Origin: Tenuifilum thalassicum
GTDB lineage: Bacteria; Bacteroidota; Bacteroidia; Bacteroidales; Tenuifilaceae
Assembly: GCF_013265555.1 (NCBI RefSeq)
Contig: NZ_CP041345.1
Span: forward strand, 914,581-978,580
DNA: 64,000 bases
Direction of reading: 5' to 3'
Positions 52,989-62,167 of this stretch are shown one piece after another (the first letter of the stretch is position 1; each line of letters starts with the position of its first letter). The notes beneath the pieces are model-generated. The model ran no database searches, was not told where the DNA came from, and saw only the letters and a program-made list of their open reading frames with translations. Made by a program: the position numbers and the translations under genes.

Positions 52989-53106
52989 ATTCTTTCTCTG
53001 TTTTACTAGTTTTTTGAGAGCACGATAATCTCATGGTAGTAGAATAATATGTTTTCATTGTGTTCATATTAACAAAGAGTAAGCAATCAGTACAAAAATC
53101 TGCAAA

Positions 53107-55419
53107 ATGATTTCTTTTCAAGAAATAAATATACGAAAGCAAAACCTTGATTGGCGTAGTATCCTATTTTGCCTTTCCTTGCTTATTGCTTTATTATTCT
53201 CGAGTTTTGCCCGCTCTCAGGATATTTCTAAATTGAGTAAGCATGTCCCATCAAACAATGAGCTAATTGGCTTACTGAATTTGGAATTATATCCCGAGTT
53301 AAAACCTATCGCAAATGAGTTTGCTAAAGGAAATGAGGATAAAGCTTTAAAGGATCTTGCCGACTACTTTAAAGAACGCTTTTCGGAAAGGTATTTTTTC
53401 AGCTGGAAAAACTTTGACCAGAGGTTTAAGGAGTATAACTCGCTATACTCTGGTCGTGAAAAATTCCATGCTAAGAAAGCTGCCCAACACATGGATTTAT
53501 ATCCAGCTTATACCCAATGGAAGATTGGATTTGAAAATCTAAAAGGTGAAACAGTAAAGTCATACCCTTATCGTCATCTAACTCGTCAACATAGTGCACC
53601 TAGTATAGCTCTGATGTATCACTATTCTGGAGATGTCAAGTTCCTGAATTACATTCCAGAGCAGGCCCGCTCATTAAACGTTGCATTTAATCGAAATGAG
53701 TATGAAACCATTAAAGACGGGAATGGCGCTTTCGAGGCATATCGAGCAGGGAATAGGATGTTTAACTGGTTAATGGCTCATCAAATTCTTCTAGCATCGG
53801 AGAGTTATACTACGGAGCAACAGATTGAGATGATTAGAACCTTTGTTCATACTGCTAACCAATTATACATTCACAATAAGAAGTATAGGGAAGGAAATCA
53901 TCAAACTCGTGGTATGAGTGCTTTGGCTATGCTATCGATACTCTTACCCGAATTTAAAGGAGCAGAGCAGTGGCAAAAGAGGGCATTTGATTTTCTGGAA
54001 GAACATCTGGAAAAAGAAGTTTACCTCGATGGTTTCCAATTTGAACGTACCGTACATTACCATGTTGATGATATTGACAACTATTTCTATCCATGGCAGC
54101 TGGCAAAATTGAATGGAGTACAGCTCAACCCGATCTGGGATCAACGGGTTCCTGCTATGTTTGATGTGCTTCTCAAAATTGCCCTGCCTAACAAAAAGTG
54201 TCCTGTCCTACAGGATGATACTGATAAGCCTTTGGCCGAATTTAATCAAATTGATGATGTTATGGCACTTGGAGTGGCCCTGTTTGGAGAACCTCAATAT
54301 AAGTATTTTGCTTCTTCAAAAATTTCATCCAATTACTACTGGTTCCTTAGATCCGATCAAATAGATAGACTAACAAAGACAGGCAAAAAGAAACCACAGG
54401 TTGAATCATGCTCATTGCCCAATGTTGGCTACTATGTAATGCGAAATGGTTGGTCTAAAAAGTCCTCTTATGCCATCATTTCGGCTGGATTAACACCTGA
54501 AAAACCCGATCACCAACATGGTGATATGCTAGGTATTCAAGTATATGCAAACGAAAATGTCCTATTACCCAACTATCAGGTTAGGTATTATCAAAACGAT
54601 TTACCTCAGTTTAAGAACTCATGGACCAAAAATGTGGCTTTAGCAGATTCTATTCCACAGGGTAATAACTGGAAAGGTAATAAAGGGAGCAGTGGATTTG
54701 GTAAGTACTTAACTCTACCCAAGCCCAAGGTTATTGCTTGGAAATCGAACAATGAATTCGATCTTTTCATTGGTTCACATAATGGGTATGTTGAAAATGG
54801 TATTGAGACTTACCGAACTGTATTCTTTTTTAAAAAAGGTGGATTTTGGTTTGTTGATGACTATTTCGTTGCAATAGAAGGAACGCACTCTACCCAACAG
54901 GTATGGCAAGGCCACTACGATATGGTTAATAATTCCCGCCATATTCAATCCATATTTCCCAATGGGAGTGGTCTTGAAATTATTCAGCTAGGTAGCGATT
55001 CTTTAAATATCGTAAAAGGATCGGCTCGAAGTAAGGGTAGGTTAATCTTTAGCAAGAATTTTATAGGTCAAACTAATTGGAATACTTTGCTTTTACCCTT
55101 TAATAGTTTTGATAATCAGCTTTCGGTTAAAAGTTATGATTCTTTTAAATATAATGGTTGGAGTATTCTTCAAGGAGAAAAGCAACCTAAAAAAATTAAA
55201 ACTGATGCTAGGGTTACTATCAGTAAATCAAATCGATATCTTTTAATCAATGCTACGTTTGCTCAGCTTGATGATTTAAAGATTGACTTGAATACAGCTG
55301 CAAATATTTGGGTCAGCAATACCGATAATAGTGTACAGCTTACAAACTGCAGTGTAAAAACTATTAAGGTTAATGGGATACAAGCTGAACCTGGCGAAAC
55401 ATTAACATTTAAAAAGTAA
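53107..55419 (+). CDS. Heparinase II/III-fold polysaccharide lyase, family uncertain
   Basis: The 770-residue exported protein (signal LSLLIALLFSSFARSQ after a long n-region) has an (alpha/alpha) toroid N-terminal half and a beta-sandwich C-terminal half. Toroid motifs are AYRAGNRMFNWLMAHQILL, YREGNHQTRGMSALAMLSILLPEF, YLDGFQFERTVHYHVDDIDNYFYPW, and at the sandwich entry PDHQHGDMLGIQVYANENVLLPNYQ. NHQT, the Tyr-His stretch and HQHGD are the expected catalytic region and metal-site patterns. It differs from the PL17 enzyme in the same operon and could be PL39, PL12-like or a new family; alginate as substrate is inferred from context. It has no lipid anchor or T9SS domain, so it is probably periplasmic. 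Confidence 0.85.
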   Translation: MISFQEINIRKQNLDWRSILFCLSLLIALLFSSFARSQDISKLSKHVPSNNELIGLLNLELYPELKPIANEFAKGNEDKALKDLADYFKERFSERYFFSWKNFDQRFKEYNSLYSGREKFHAKKAAQHMDLYPAYTQWKIGFENLKGETVKSYPYRHLTRQHSAPSIALMYHYSGDVKFLNYIPEQARSLNVAFNRNEYETIKDGNGAFEAYRAGNRMFNWLMAHQILLASESYTTEQQIEMIRTFVHTANQLYIHNKKYREGNHQTRGMSALAMLSILLPEFKGAEQWQKRAFDFLEEHLEKEVYLDGFQFERTVHYHVDDIDNYFYPWQLAKLNGVQLNPIWDQRVPAMFDVLLKIALPNKKCPVLQDDTDKPLAEFNQIDDVMALGVALFGEPQYKYFASSKISSNYYWFLRSDQIDRLTKTGKKKPQVESCSLPNVGYYVMRNGWSKKSSYAIISAGLTPEKPDHQHGDMLGIQVYANENVLLPNYQVRYYQNDLPQFKNSWTKNVALADSIPQGNNWKGNKGSSGFGKYLTLPKPKVIAWKSNNEFDLFIGSHNGYVENGIETYRTVFFFKKGGFWFVDDYFVAIEGTHSTQQVWQGHYDMVNNSRHIQSIFPNGSGLEIIQLGSDSLNIVKGSARSKGRLIFSKNFIGQTNWNTLLLPFNSFDNQLSVKSYDSFKYNGWSILQGEKQPKKIKTDARVTISKSNRYLLINATFAQLDDLKIDLNTAANIWVSNTDNSVQLTNCSVKTIKVNGIQAEPGETLTFKK

Positions 55420-55447
55420 GCCTTTAATTATGTTTTAAACTATTGAT

Positions 55448-57145
55448 ATGAATATTTATAGGAGCATAAGAATACTATTAATTTTGATCTTATTTGGAAG
55501 TTTTACTTCTCAGGCTAAGATTTATCATGTTTCCACATTTACCGAGCTTGAGTCAGTAATTATCTCCTTACTCCCCGGAGATACTGTTCTGCTGGCGGCC
55601 AAGGAATGGAACAATGTAACCCTTACATTTAAAGGAGAAGGAACGCCCGAAGCACCAATTGTTTTTGGCGCAGAGGTTCCTGGGCAAACATTTCTTACAG
55701 GAAGTAGCAGAATCCAAATATCTGGTAAATGGCTTGTGGTTCGTGATTTCATTTTTAAAGATGGCAACATTTCTAATAGCTGTTCAATTGTTGAATTCCG
55801 GACAGACTCCGATGAGTTAGCTTATAATTGCAGGCTCACAAATGTTTCTATATTATCTTATAATCCTACCAATAAGGATATTGATACCAAGTACGTTTCC
55901 CTATATGGAACCAACAACAGGGTAGACCATTGTACTCTTTTGGGTAAAACAAATTCTGGGGCTACGCTTGTTGTTTGGCTCGATGAAACACCTGATTACC
56001 ATTTAATTGATCACAACTATTTTGGACCTAGAGAAGATCTTGGATACAATGGAGGGGAAACCATTCGTATTGGAACAAGTGATTGGGAGCGCTATAATTC
56101 AAATTGTATAGTTGAGTATAATCTCTTTGAGGAGTGTGATGGCGAAATAGAGATAATATCAAATAAGTCTGTAGGAAATCATTACAGATATAATACTTTT
56201 GACCGATGCGAGGGTACTCTTACTCTTCGTCATGGCTCCGACTGCTGGGTTTATGGCAACTTCTTTTTTGGTGATTTGTCTAAAGACTGCGGTGGAATAC
56301 GTATTATTGGCCCTGGTCATAGGGTATTTAATAATTATCTTGAAAATCTTAATGGAACATCTTATCGTGCTGCAATTTCTTTAGTAAATGGAATACCCGA
56401 TTCTCCTGCAAACGGATATCGACAAGTCGATGATGCTCGTGTAGGATATAACACAATTATAAATTGCAAGGAGCCATTCGCCATTGGTGCTGGGGTTGAT
56501 GAGGAGAAAACCCTGCCTCCTATTAATTCTTATATTGAAAACAACCTAATTGTTGCCCGAAGCGGTTTAGATCTAGTAAAAGATTATGCTTCAACCGATG
56601 GCGTTTCATGGAAAGGGAATATCCACAATGCCGATAAAATAGGAATTACAGCTGATGGATTTATAAAAGCTGAACTACCAATGATAAACGATGGGACCCT
56701 TTACCGTCCCGATGATGGAAATCCTGCAATTGGGGCTGCACTAAATGGTGTTTTTGATACAATAACTGTTGATATTGATGGACAATCGCGTCCGCTTAAT
56801 GGTAAGGATATTGGTTGCGACCAGGTTTCTAACAATCCAGTAGTTATTAAACCGCTTACAAATAAAGACGTTGGCGCGCATTACGATAGCTCAACTTATG
56901 CCGATAAAATTCTTCTTCCAAAACATATAATAAAAATTGAAGATGGTGTTGCAAAACTCTACTTTGAACGCACTGATAGTTACATGGTTTCATTTTATAG
57001 CATGATGGGGCAGGAACTTTCAAAAAAAGCTGTGTCTGGTAATTTCTACGTTCAAAACATTGTAAGTTATCCACCTGTTTTTGTTGTAGATATTAGAAGT
57101 AGTAACAGTCGATATGTCACGAAAATAATTAATAACAGTTTCTAA
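55448..57145 (+). CDS. PL6 family alginate lyase with T9SS-like C-terminus
   Basis: The 565-residue exported protein (signal ending SFTSQAK) forms a right-handed beta-helix of the PL6/chondroitinase B family. The catalytic face is visible: NGGETIRIGTS, DGEIEIISNKS (Glu233, Glu235 for calcium, Lys240 as base) and TLTLRHG (Arg261 as acid). The 21-residue distance from Lys to Arg fits characterised PL6 enzymes. The last ~75 residues (YMVSFYSMMGQELSKK to VVDIRSSNSRYVTKI) resemble a type A T9SS sorting domain, so this copy is probably secreted to the cell surface. It is followed after 17 bp by a second PL6 gene. Confidence 0.9.
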   Translation: MNIYRSIRILLILILFGSFTSQAKIYHVSTFTELESVIISLLPGDTVLLAAKEWNNVTLTFKGEGTPEAPIVFGAEVPGQTFLTGSSRIQISGKWLVVRDFIFKDGNISNSCSIVEFRTDSDELAYNCRLTNVSILSYNPTNKDIDTKYVSLYGTNNRVDHCTLLGKTNSGATLVVWLDETPDYHLIDHNYFGPREDLGYNGGETIRIGTSDWERYNSNCIVEYNLFEECDGEIEIISNKSVGNHYRYNTFDRCEGTLTLRHGSDCWVYGNFFFGDLSKDCGGIRIIGPGHRVFNNYLENLNGTSYRAAISLVNGIPDSPANGYRQVDDARVGYNTIINCKEPFAIGAGVDEEKTLPPINSYIENNLIVARSGLDLVKDYASTDGVSWKGNIHNADKIGITADGFIKAELPMINDGTLYRPDDGNPAIGAALNGVFDTITVDIDGQSRPLNGKDIGCDQVSNNPVVIKPLTNKDVGAHYDSSTYADKILLPKHIIKIEDGVAKLYFERTDSYMVSFYSMMGQELSKKAVSGNFYVQNIVSYPPVFVVDIRSSNSRYVTKIINNSF

Positions 57146-57162
57146 TAATAACTTAATAACAA

Positions 57163-59466
57163 ATGAGTACCTCTAAATATTTTGAGAATATGAAATTTAG
57201 AAATGTGAGAAGTTCAATTTTAAATGGTAGAATGAACTTCATAAGCATGATTCTTTTTGCTACGCTTCTTACATTAAACAGTGGGTGTAGTAATTCAAAC
57301 CAAATACTTGTTTCTGATGTAAATGAGCTTAATCAGGCTATAAAAGATGCAAAGCCTGGTGATAAAATAGTGCTTAAGAATGGCAATTGGAAAGATGCTG
57401 AATTGCTAATAAATGCAAAGGGAACTCCCGAAGATCCCATTATTATTACTGCACAGGAAAAGGGAAAAGTATTTTTGACAGGACTTTCAAATCTCAGAAT
57501 TTCAGGTGAATATGTAGAGGTTTCTGGGTTGGTCTTTAAAGATGGTTACACACCAACAAGTGAGGTTATCTCATTTAGGGAGAAGAAAGGCGTTTATGCG
57601 AACCATTGCAGGCTTACCGAATGTGTTATCGACAATTTTAACAATCCTGAAAGGGAGAATACAGAGTTATGGGTTGCCCTTTATGGTAAAAATAATAGGG
57701 TTGACCATTGCTATTTTACTGGCAAGCGCAGCAATGGTGTAACGTTTGCAATTAGAATGGTTGATGAGGCGTGTCGTAATAACAACCATCAAATTGACCA
57801 TAACTACTTTGGTTATCGCCAAAACCTTGGATCAAATGGTGGCGAAACCATGAGACTTGGGACCAGCCATTACTCATTGTCAACCTGTGGGGCAAATGTT
57901 GAGGCTAATTACTTTGAGTATTGCGACGGTGAGCATGAGATCATTTCAAATAAAAGTTGTGGAAATACATTTAAGAACAATACCTTTTTTAAATGCCGTG
58001 GTACCCTAACTTTTCGCCATGGCCATGATAATACTGCCGAAGGAAACTTCTTTATTGGAAATGGAAAAGATCACACTGGTGGTATTCGTATTATAAATGA
58101 AAGAAACAAAGCCATTAATAACTACTTCTACAACCTGAAGGGCTATCGATTCCGTGGCGCGCTTGTTATAATGAATGGTATCTATAACTCGCCAATTAAC
58201 CGTTACAATCAGGTTATTGGTGGTGTGTTCTCAAACAATACTTTTGTAAACTGCGATCATGTTCAGCTTTGCGCTGGTAGCGACAGTGAGCGTACTGCGC
58301 CTCCTATCGATAGCAAAATTGAGAATAATGTTTTCTACCACGATTCTAAAGATAATATTTTCACAGTTTACGATGACATTAGTGGCATATCTTTCTCTAA
58401 CAACTATATCAATACTGGAGTTAAACCATTGTTAAAGGATGGTTTTACGGTAGTTGACATGAAGCTAGTTGAAAACGAAAGTGGGTTTCTTTTCCCAGTG
58501 TCGGATCAAATAAAAAATGCGGGTTGCTCTCTTAGTTCCCCTGTGGCAACCAAAGAGAATACTGGTGTAACATGGTATCCTATCGTAAATGAGGAACTCA
58601 CTTTTGATAATGGCAAGGTTATCAAAATTGAACCTGGTTTGAATTCACTTTTCGATGCCGTTGAGAGTTCGGAACCTGGCGATATTATTATTCTTGCTAA
58701 GGGTGAGTATGTGAATAGTAAGGTTTTGAGTATTAAACACCCTTTAACCATTAAGTCGGAAAAGGAAAAAGAGGCATCCATTCTTTCGGAAAAAAACAAC
58801 ATGTTCCAGATTGAAAATGGGGGAGCTTTAAAACTTATTGGTGTTAAAATAAGCGGAAGCGAATCGCCCGATATGGCTGGGAATAGCATTATCTCTACTA
58901 GTAAGTACTCCATGAACCGTAATTATAAGCTAATTGTTGAAAATTGCGACATAGAAGATCTTACTGTAAATCACTCCTTCGATTTTCTAAGAATTTATAA
59001 GAGCACCTTTGCCGATTCCATTGTTTTCCGCAATTGTAACTTCCTTAACGTTTCTGGTAATATTGCATCTCTCGATAAGGAAACCGACGACTTAGGTATT
59101 TATAATGCAGAGTATGTGGTTTACGAAAACTGCACCTTTAAAAATATTGGAGGTGTTATTCTTAATCTCTACAGGGGTGGAACAGATGAAAGTACTTTTG
59201 GCCCAATCCTAAAATTTGTAAATAACAAGGTTTTCAATTCAGGTAAAAATAAGCGTAATAAAATAGGCTGTAGCTTATACCTGCATGGGGTTCAATGGGC
59301 TAAAATTGATTCTTGCAATTTTATTGATAGTGCCCCAATAAAGTTGAATTTATCGAAGGACGAACCAATCATAAAGTTTTCAAATATTAATATTTACCCT
59401 AAAGTTTCGATTATTTCGAATTCAAATGAATTCTCATTAATAAACCTAACTCATAAAAAGCAATAA
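57163..59466 (+). CDS. PL6 family alginate lyase, lipoprotein with extra C-terminal beta-helix
   Basis: The 767-residue protein has a lipoprotein signal (MILFATLLTLNSGC) with no acidic export signal after Cys (SNSNQ), which points to the periplasmic face. The true start may be 57232, giving a shorter n-region, or 57163. The first ~490 residues are a PL6 beta-helix with the same catalytic layout as the upstream paralogue: NGGETMRLGTS, DGEHEIISNKS (Lys264) and TLTFRHG (Arg285), again 21 apart. Residues about 490-767 form a second beta-helix (SLFDAVESSEPGDIIILAKGEY, LRIYKSTFADSIVFRNCNF, FVNNKVFNSGKNKRNK) absent from the first copy; it resembles DUF4957-type modules. Confidence 0.9.
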   Translation: MSTSKYFENMKFRNVRSSILNGRMNFISMILFATLLTLNSGCSNSNQILVSDVNELNQAIKDAKPGDKIVLKNGNWKDAELLINAKGTPEDPIIITAQEKGKVFLTGLSNLRISGEYVEVSGLVFKDGYTPTSEVISFREKKGVYANHCRLTECVIDNFNNPERENTELWVALYGKNNRVDHCYFTGKRSNGVTFAIRMVDEACRNNNHQIDHNYFGYRQNLGSNGGETMRLGTSHYSLSTCGANVEANYFEYCDGEHEIISNKSCGNTFKNNTFFKCRGTLTFRHGHDNTAEGNFFIGNGKDHTGGIRIINERNKAINNYFYNLKGYRFRGALVIMNGIYNSPINRYNQVIGGVFSNNTFVNCDHVQLCAGSDSERTAPPIDSKIENNVFYHDSKDNIFTVYDDISGISFSNNYINTGVKPLLKDGFTVVDMKLVENESGFLFPVSDQIKNAGCSLSSPVATKENTGVTWYPIVNEELTFDNGKVIKIEPGLNSLFDAVESSEPGDIIILAKGEYVNSKVLSIKHPLTIKSEKEKEASILSEKNNMFQIENGGALKLIGVKISGSESPDMAGNSIISTSKYSMNRNYKLIVENCDIEDLTVNHSFDFLRIYKSTFADSIVFRNCNFLNVSGNIASLDKETDDLGIYNAEYVVYENCTFKNIGGVILNLYRGGTDESTFGPILKFVNNKVFNSGKNKRNKIGCSLYLHGVQWAKIDSCNFIDSAPIKLNLSKDEPIIKFSNINIYPKVSIISNSNEFSLINLTHKKQ

Positions 59467-59480
59467 CATTTATTCTTGGC

Positions 59481-61745
59481 ATGATGAACTTGCTTTTAAA
59501 TAATATGGTTAAAAACAAAATGCCCCATTGGGCTCGGCGTAAGAAAATTTATTTGAGTGGTTTTCTAACTCTTGCAACTGTTGTAGTTCTATTCGGGTCG
59601 TGCTCAAAGTCTATATCGATAGAAGGGCATGAGAGTTATCCTAAACTTATTCTCAAGAAACAGGATGTTCCGCAAATTGTTGAGGGGATTTCGAAGTACC
59701 CTTTACTAAAGGCATCGTTTGAGAAAGCAAAAAGTATAGCCGACAATGCAATTTTGAATGGCATTGAAATTCCAATTCCTAAAGATCCTGGTGGTGGTTA
59801 TACCCACGAAAAACATAAGCGGAACTACATTGAAATGTATAATGCCGGATTGGTTTATCAGCTAACAGGTGAAGAAAAATATGCAGTTTTTGTGCGTGAT
59901 ATGCTACTCAAGTATGCCGAGTTGTATCCTACCCTTGGATTGCATCCAATGAAGAAGAATCAAGCGCCTGGTAAACTTTTCTGGCAAGGTCTTAACGAGT
60001 CCGTTTGGTTGGTATATACAATTCAGGCTTACGACTGTATTCACGATTTTTTGACTGATACCGAAAGAAAAATCATTGAAGAGAACCTTTTTAAAGAGGT
60101 GGTTAAGTTCTTCTTAACCGAAAACAAGAGCACTTTCAATCGAATTCATAATCATGGAACGTGGGCAGTGGCTGGCGTTGGTATGACGGGGCTTGTACTT
60201 GGCGACACATTAATGGTTAAACAGGCACTTTACTCTACTGAACTTGATAGCACAGGTGGATTTTTACGGCAGATAGATGAGTTGTTCTCGCCCGATGGTT
60301 ATTATGCTGAAGGACCCTATTATCAAAGGTATGCACTACTCCCATTCGTCATTTTTGCAAAAGCCCTTGAAAATAATATACCTGAGCTTAAAATCTTTGA
60401 TTACAAGAGCGGAGTTTTGAATAGGGCCGTGGTTACTTTACTTCAGCTAACTAATACCGATGGCCGCTTTTATCCAATAAACGATGCTATAAAGGATAAA
60501 ACATGGATAACACCTGAACTAGTGTTTGGTACTAATATAGCATATTTCAATACCCACGATAGTACTATTCTTGATGTTGCTCAAAAACAGGGTGAGGTGA
60601 TGCTTAGCATCGAGGGGCTTGAGGTTGCTAAAGCCATTGAGCAGGGGCATGTGAAAACTTTTGTTCGAAAACCAATTGTTATTCGCGATGGGAAAAATGG
60701 TGATGCAGGTGGTTTGGCTATCCTCAGAATGGGCAAAAACGAGAAGCAAACTTCTGTTCTTTTTAAGTTTACTTCTCAAGGAATGGGGCATGGCCATTTC
60801 GATAGGTTGAACTTAAATATTTTTGATAGGGGAGTTGAGATAGTTCCCGACTATGGTGCTGCAAGGTTTATAAATGTTGTTGCTAAAGAGGGTGGTAGAT
60901 ACTTGAATGAGAATAAGACATGGGCCAAACAAACCATTGCACATAATACTTTGGTTATTAACCAAAAATCAAACTTTAATGGAAGTGTAAAACTTGCCGA
61001 TAAATTTAGTCCTAAGCTCCTATTTACCGATTTGTCGAATGCCAATATTCAGATGGTTTCTGCCATTGACGAGAATTGTTACAAAAACGATACTATTCAA
61101 AGGACTTTAGCTCTTATTGAGTTTGGTGATCGGAAGTTCTTAATTGATCTTTTCAACATTAAAGGTATAGGAAGAGTTCAGTATGACCTTCCAACCTACT
61201 TCAATGGTCAGATTATCGACTCAAATTTTGAGATTCAGCGATTGAACCAGTATAAGATTTTAGGCAACAATAATGGTTATCAACATTTGGTAATAGATGC
61301 TGAATCAAGAGCATTTGACTCGTTGGCAAGGGTTACTTGGGCTATTGGAACGGGCTTTTACTCGCTTACTACAATTACAAATACTCACACAAACTTTTAT
61401 GTGGTTAGGCTAGGCGCTAACGATCCAAATTACAATTTACGGAATCAGCAAGGTTTCATTTTTAGGGGTGAGCTGGCTGGTAGTGGTAAGATTCTATCTG
61501 TTTATGAGTTGCATGGAAACTACAATCCTTCTACAGAGGCTGTGCTAGGCTCAGAAAGTGCAATTGATTCATGTAAACTTTTTGATGATAACGATAGGGT
61601 TGCAGTATATGTCACTCTTAAAAACGGTAAAAAAATAGGACTATTTATCGATTTAAGTTTTAGCGGCTCTAATAGTAATAGGGTCAAAGTAGACAATTCT
61701 GTAGTAACATGGCAAGGAAACTATAAATTAACAATAAAAGAATAA
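59481..61745 (+). CDS. PL17 oligoalginate lyase (exolytic), lipoprotein
   Basis: The 754-residue protein has an arginine/lysine n-region (HWARRKKIY) and a lipobox (VVVLFGSC) with no acidic residues after Cys, so periplasmic-facing anchoring is likely. The N-terminal alpha toroid has NHGTWAVAGVGMTGLVLGD (Asn224, His225) and EGPYYQRYALLPF (Tyr280, Tyr281). The C-terminal heparinase II/III sandwich has GMGHGHFDRLNLNIFDRGVEIVPDYGAARF and AHNTLVINQKSNF. These are the catalytic and zinc-site features of PL17, which releases monomers from alginate oligomers. It follows the second PL6 gene by 14 bp and precedes kdgF by 4 bp. Confidence 0.93.
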   Translation: MMNLLLNNMVKNKMPHWARRKKIYLSGFLTLATVVVLFGSCSKSISIEGHESYPKLILKKQDVPQIVEGISKYPLLKASFEKAKSIADNAILNGIEIPIPKDPGGGYTHEKHKRNYIEMYNAGLVYQLTGEEKYAVFVRDMLLKYAELYPTLGLHPMKKNQAPGKLFWQGLNESVWLVYTIQAYDCIHDFLTDTERKIIEENLFKEVVKFFLTENKSTFNRIHNHGTWAVAGVGMTGLVLGDTLMVKQALYSTELDSTGGFLRQIDELFSPDGYYAEGPYYQRYALLPFVIFAKALENNIPELKIFDYKSGVLNRAVVTLLQLTNTDGRFYPINDAIKDKTWITPELVFGTNIAYFNTHDSTILDVAQKQGEVMLSIEGLEVAKAIEQGHVKTFVRKPIVIRDGKNGDAGGLAILRMGKNEKQTSVLFKFTSQGMGHGHFDRLNLNIFDRGVEIVPDYGAARFINVVAKEGGRYLNENKTWAKQTIAHNTLVINQKSNFNGSVKLADKFSPKLLFTDLSNANIQMVSAIDENCYKNDTIQRTLALIEFGDRKFLIDLFNIKGIGRVQYDLPTYFNGQIIDSNFEIQRLNQYKILGNNNGYQHLVIDAESRAFDSLARVTWAIGTGFYSLTTITNTHTNFYVVRLGANDPNYNLRNQQGFIFRGELAGSGKILSVYELHGNYNPSTEAVLGSESAIDSCKLFDDNDRVAVYVTLKNGKKIGLFIDLSFSGSNSNRVKVDNSVVTWQGNYKLTIKE

Positions 61746-61749
61746 AATT

Positions 61750-62112
61750 ATGGCAAGCGAAAAATTTATTAAGAATTCAGAGAAGTGGGAAGATCTTGGT
61801 GGTGGAGTATCGCGTCAATTTCTTGGTTGGGATAACCAAATAATGATGGTAAAAGTTAAGTTTGAAAAGGGCGCAATAGGCAGCACCCACCAACATTTTC
61901 ACACACAAGCTACCTACGTGGCCAAAGGTAAATTTGAGTTTACCATCGATGGTCAAACAAAAATTGTTGAAGAGGGTGAGGGGGTTTATATTGCTCCTAA
62001 TCTTCCTCATGGTACAATCTGTTTAGAGGATGGAATCCTTATCGATGTTTTTAGTCCTGTTCGCGAGGATTTTCTTGATGGTAGTCAGGTCTCATATTTT
62101 GGTAAAAAATAG
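61750..62112 (+). CDS. kdgF: KdgF, unsaturated-uronate ring-opening cupin
   Basis: The 120-residue cupin has GSTHQHFHTQATYVAKGKFEFTIDG and LPHGTICLEDGILIDVFSPVREDFL. The histidines and glutamine of the HxHxxxQ...H cupin metal site are present. KdgF speeds the conversion of 4,5-unsaturated uronate monomers, such as those PL17 releases, to the linear keto form (DEH from alginate). No signal peptide is seen, so it works in the cytosol, and the monomer must be imported first by the MFS carrier encoded 55 bp downstream. The clear start is 4 bp after the PL17 gene. Confidence 0.94.
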   Translation: MASEKFIKNSEKWEDLGGGVSRQFLGWDNQIMMVKVKFEKGAIGSTHQHFHTQATYVAKGKFEFTIDGQTKIVEEGEGVYIAPNLPHGTICLEDGILIDVFSPVREDFLDGSQVSYFGKK

Positions 62113-62167
62113 TTTGATGAATTTTTGAGCTTGTAAAAAATGTCTGGCTCATTTTAAAATTAGAATC

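Noticed and set aside
58506-58913. 135-residue minus-strand open frame in the second PL6 gene
   Set aside because: It is antisense to a conserved beta-helix region and shows no family features.
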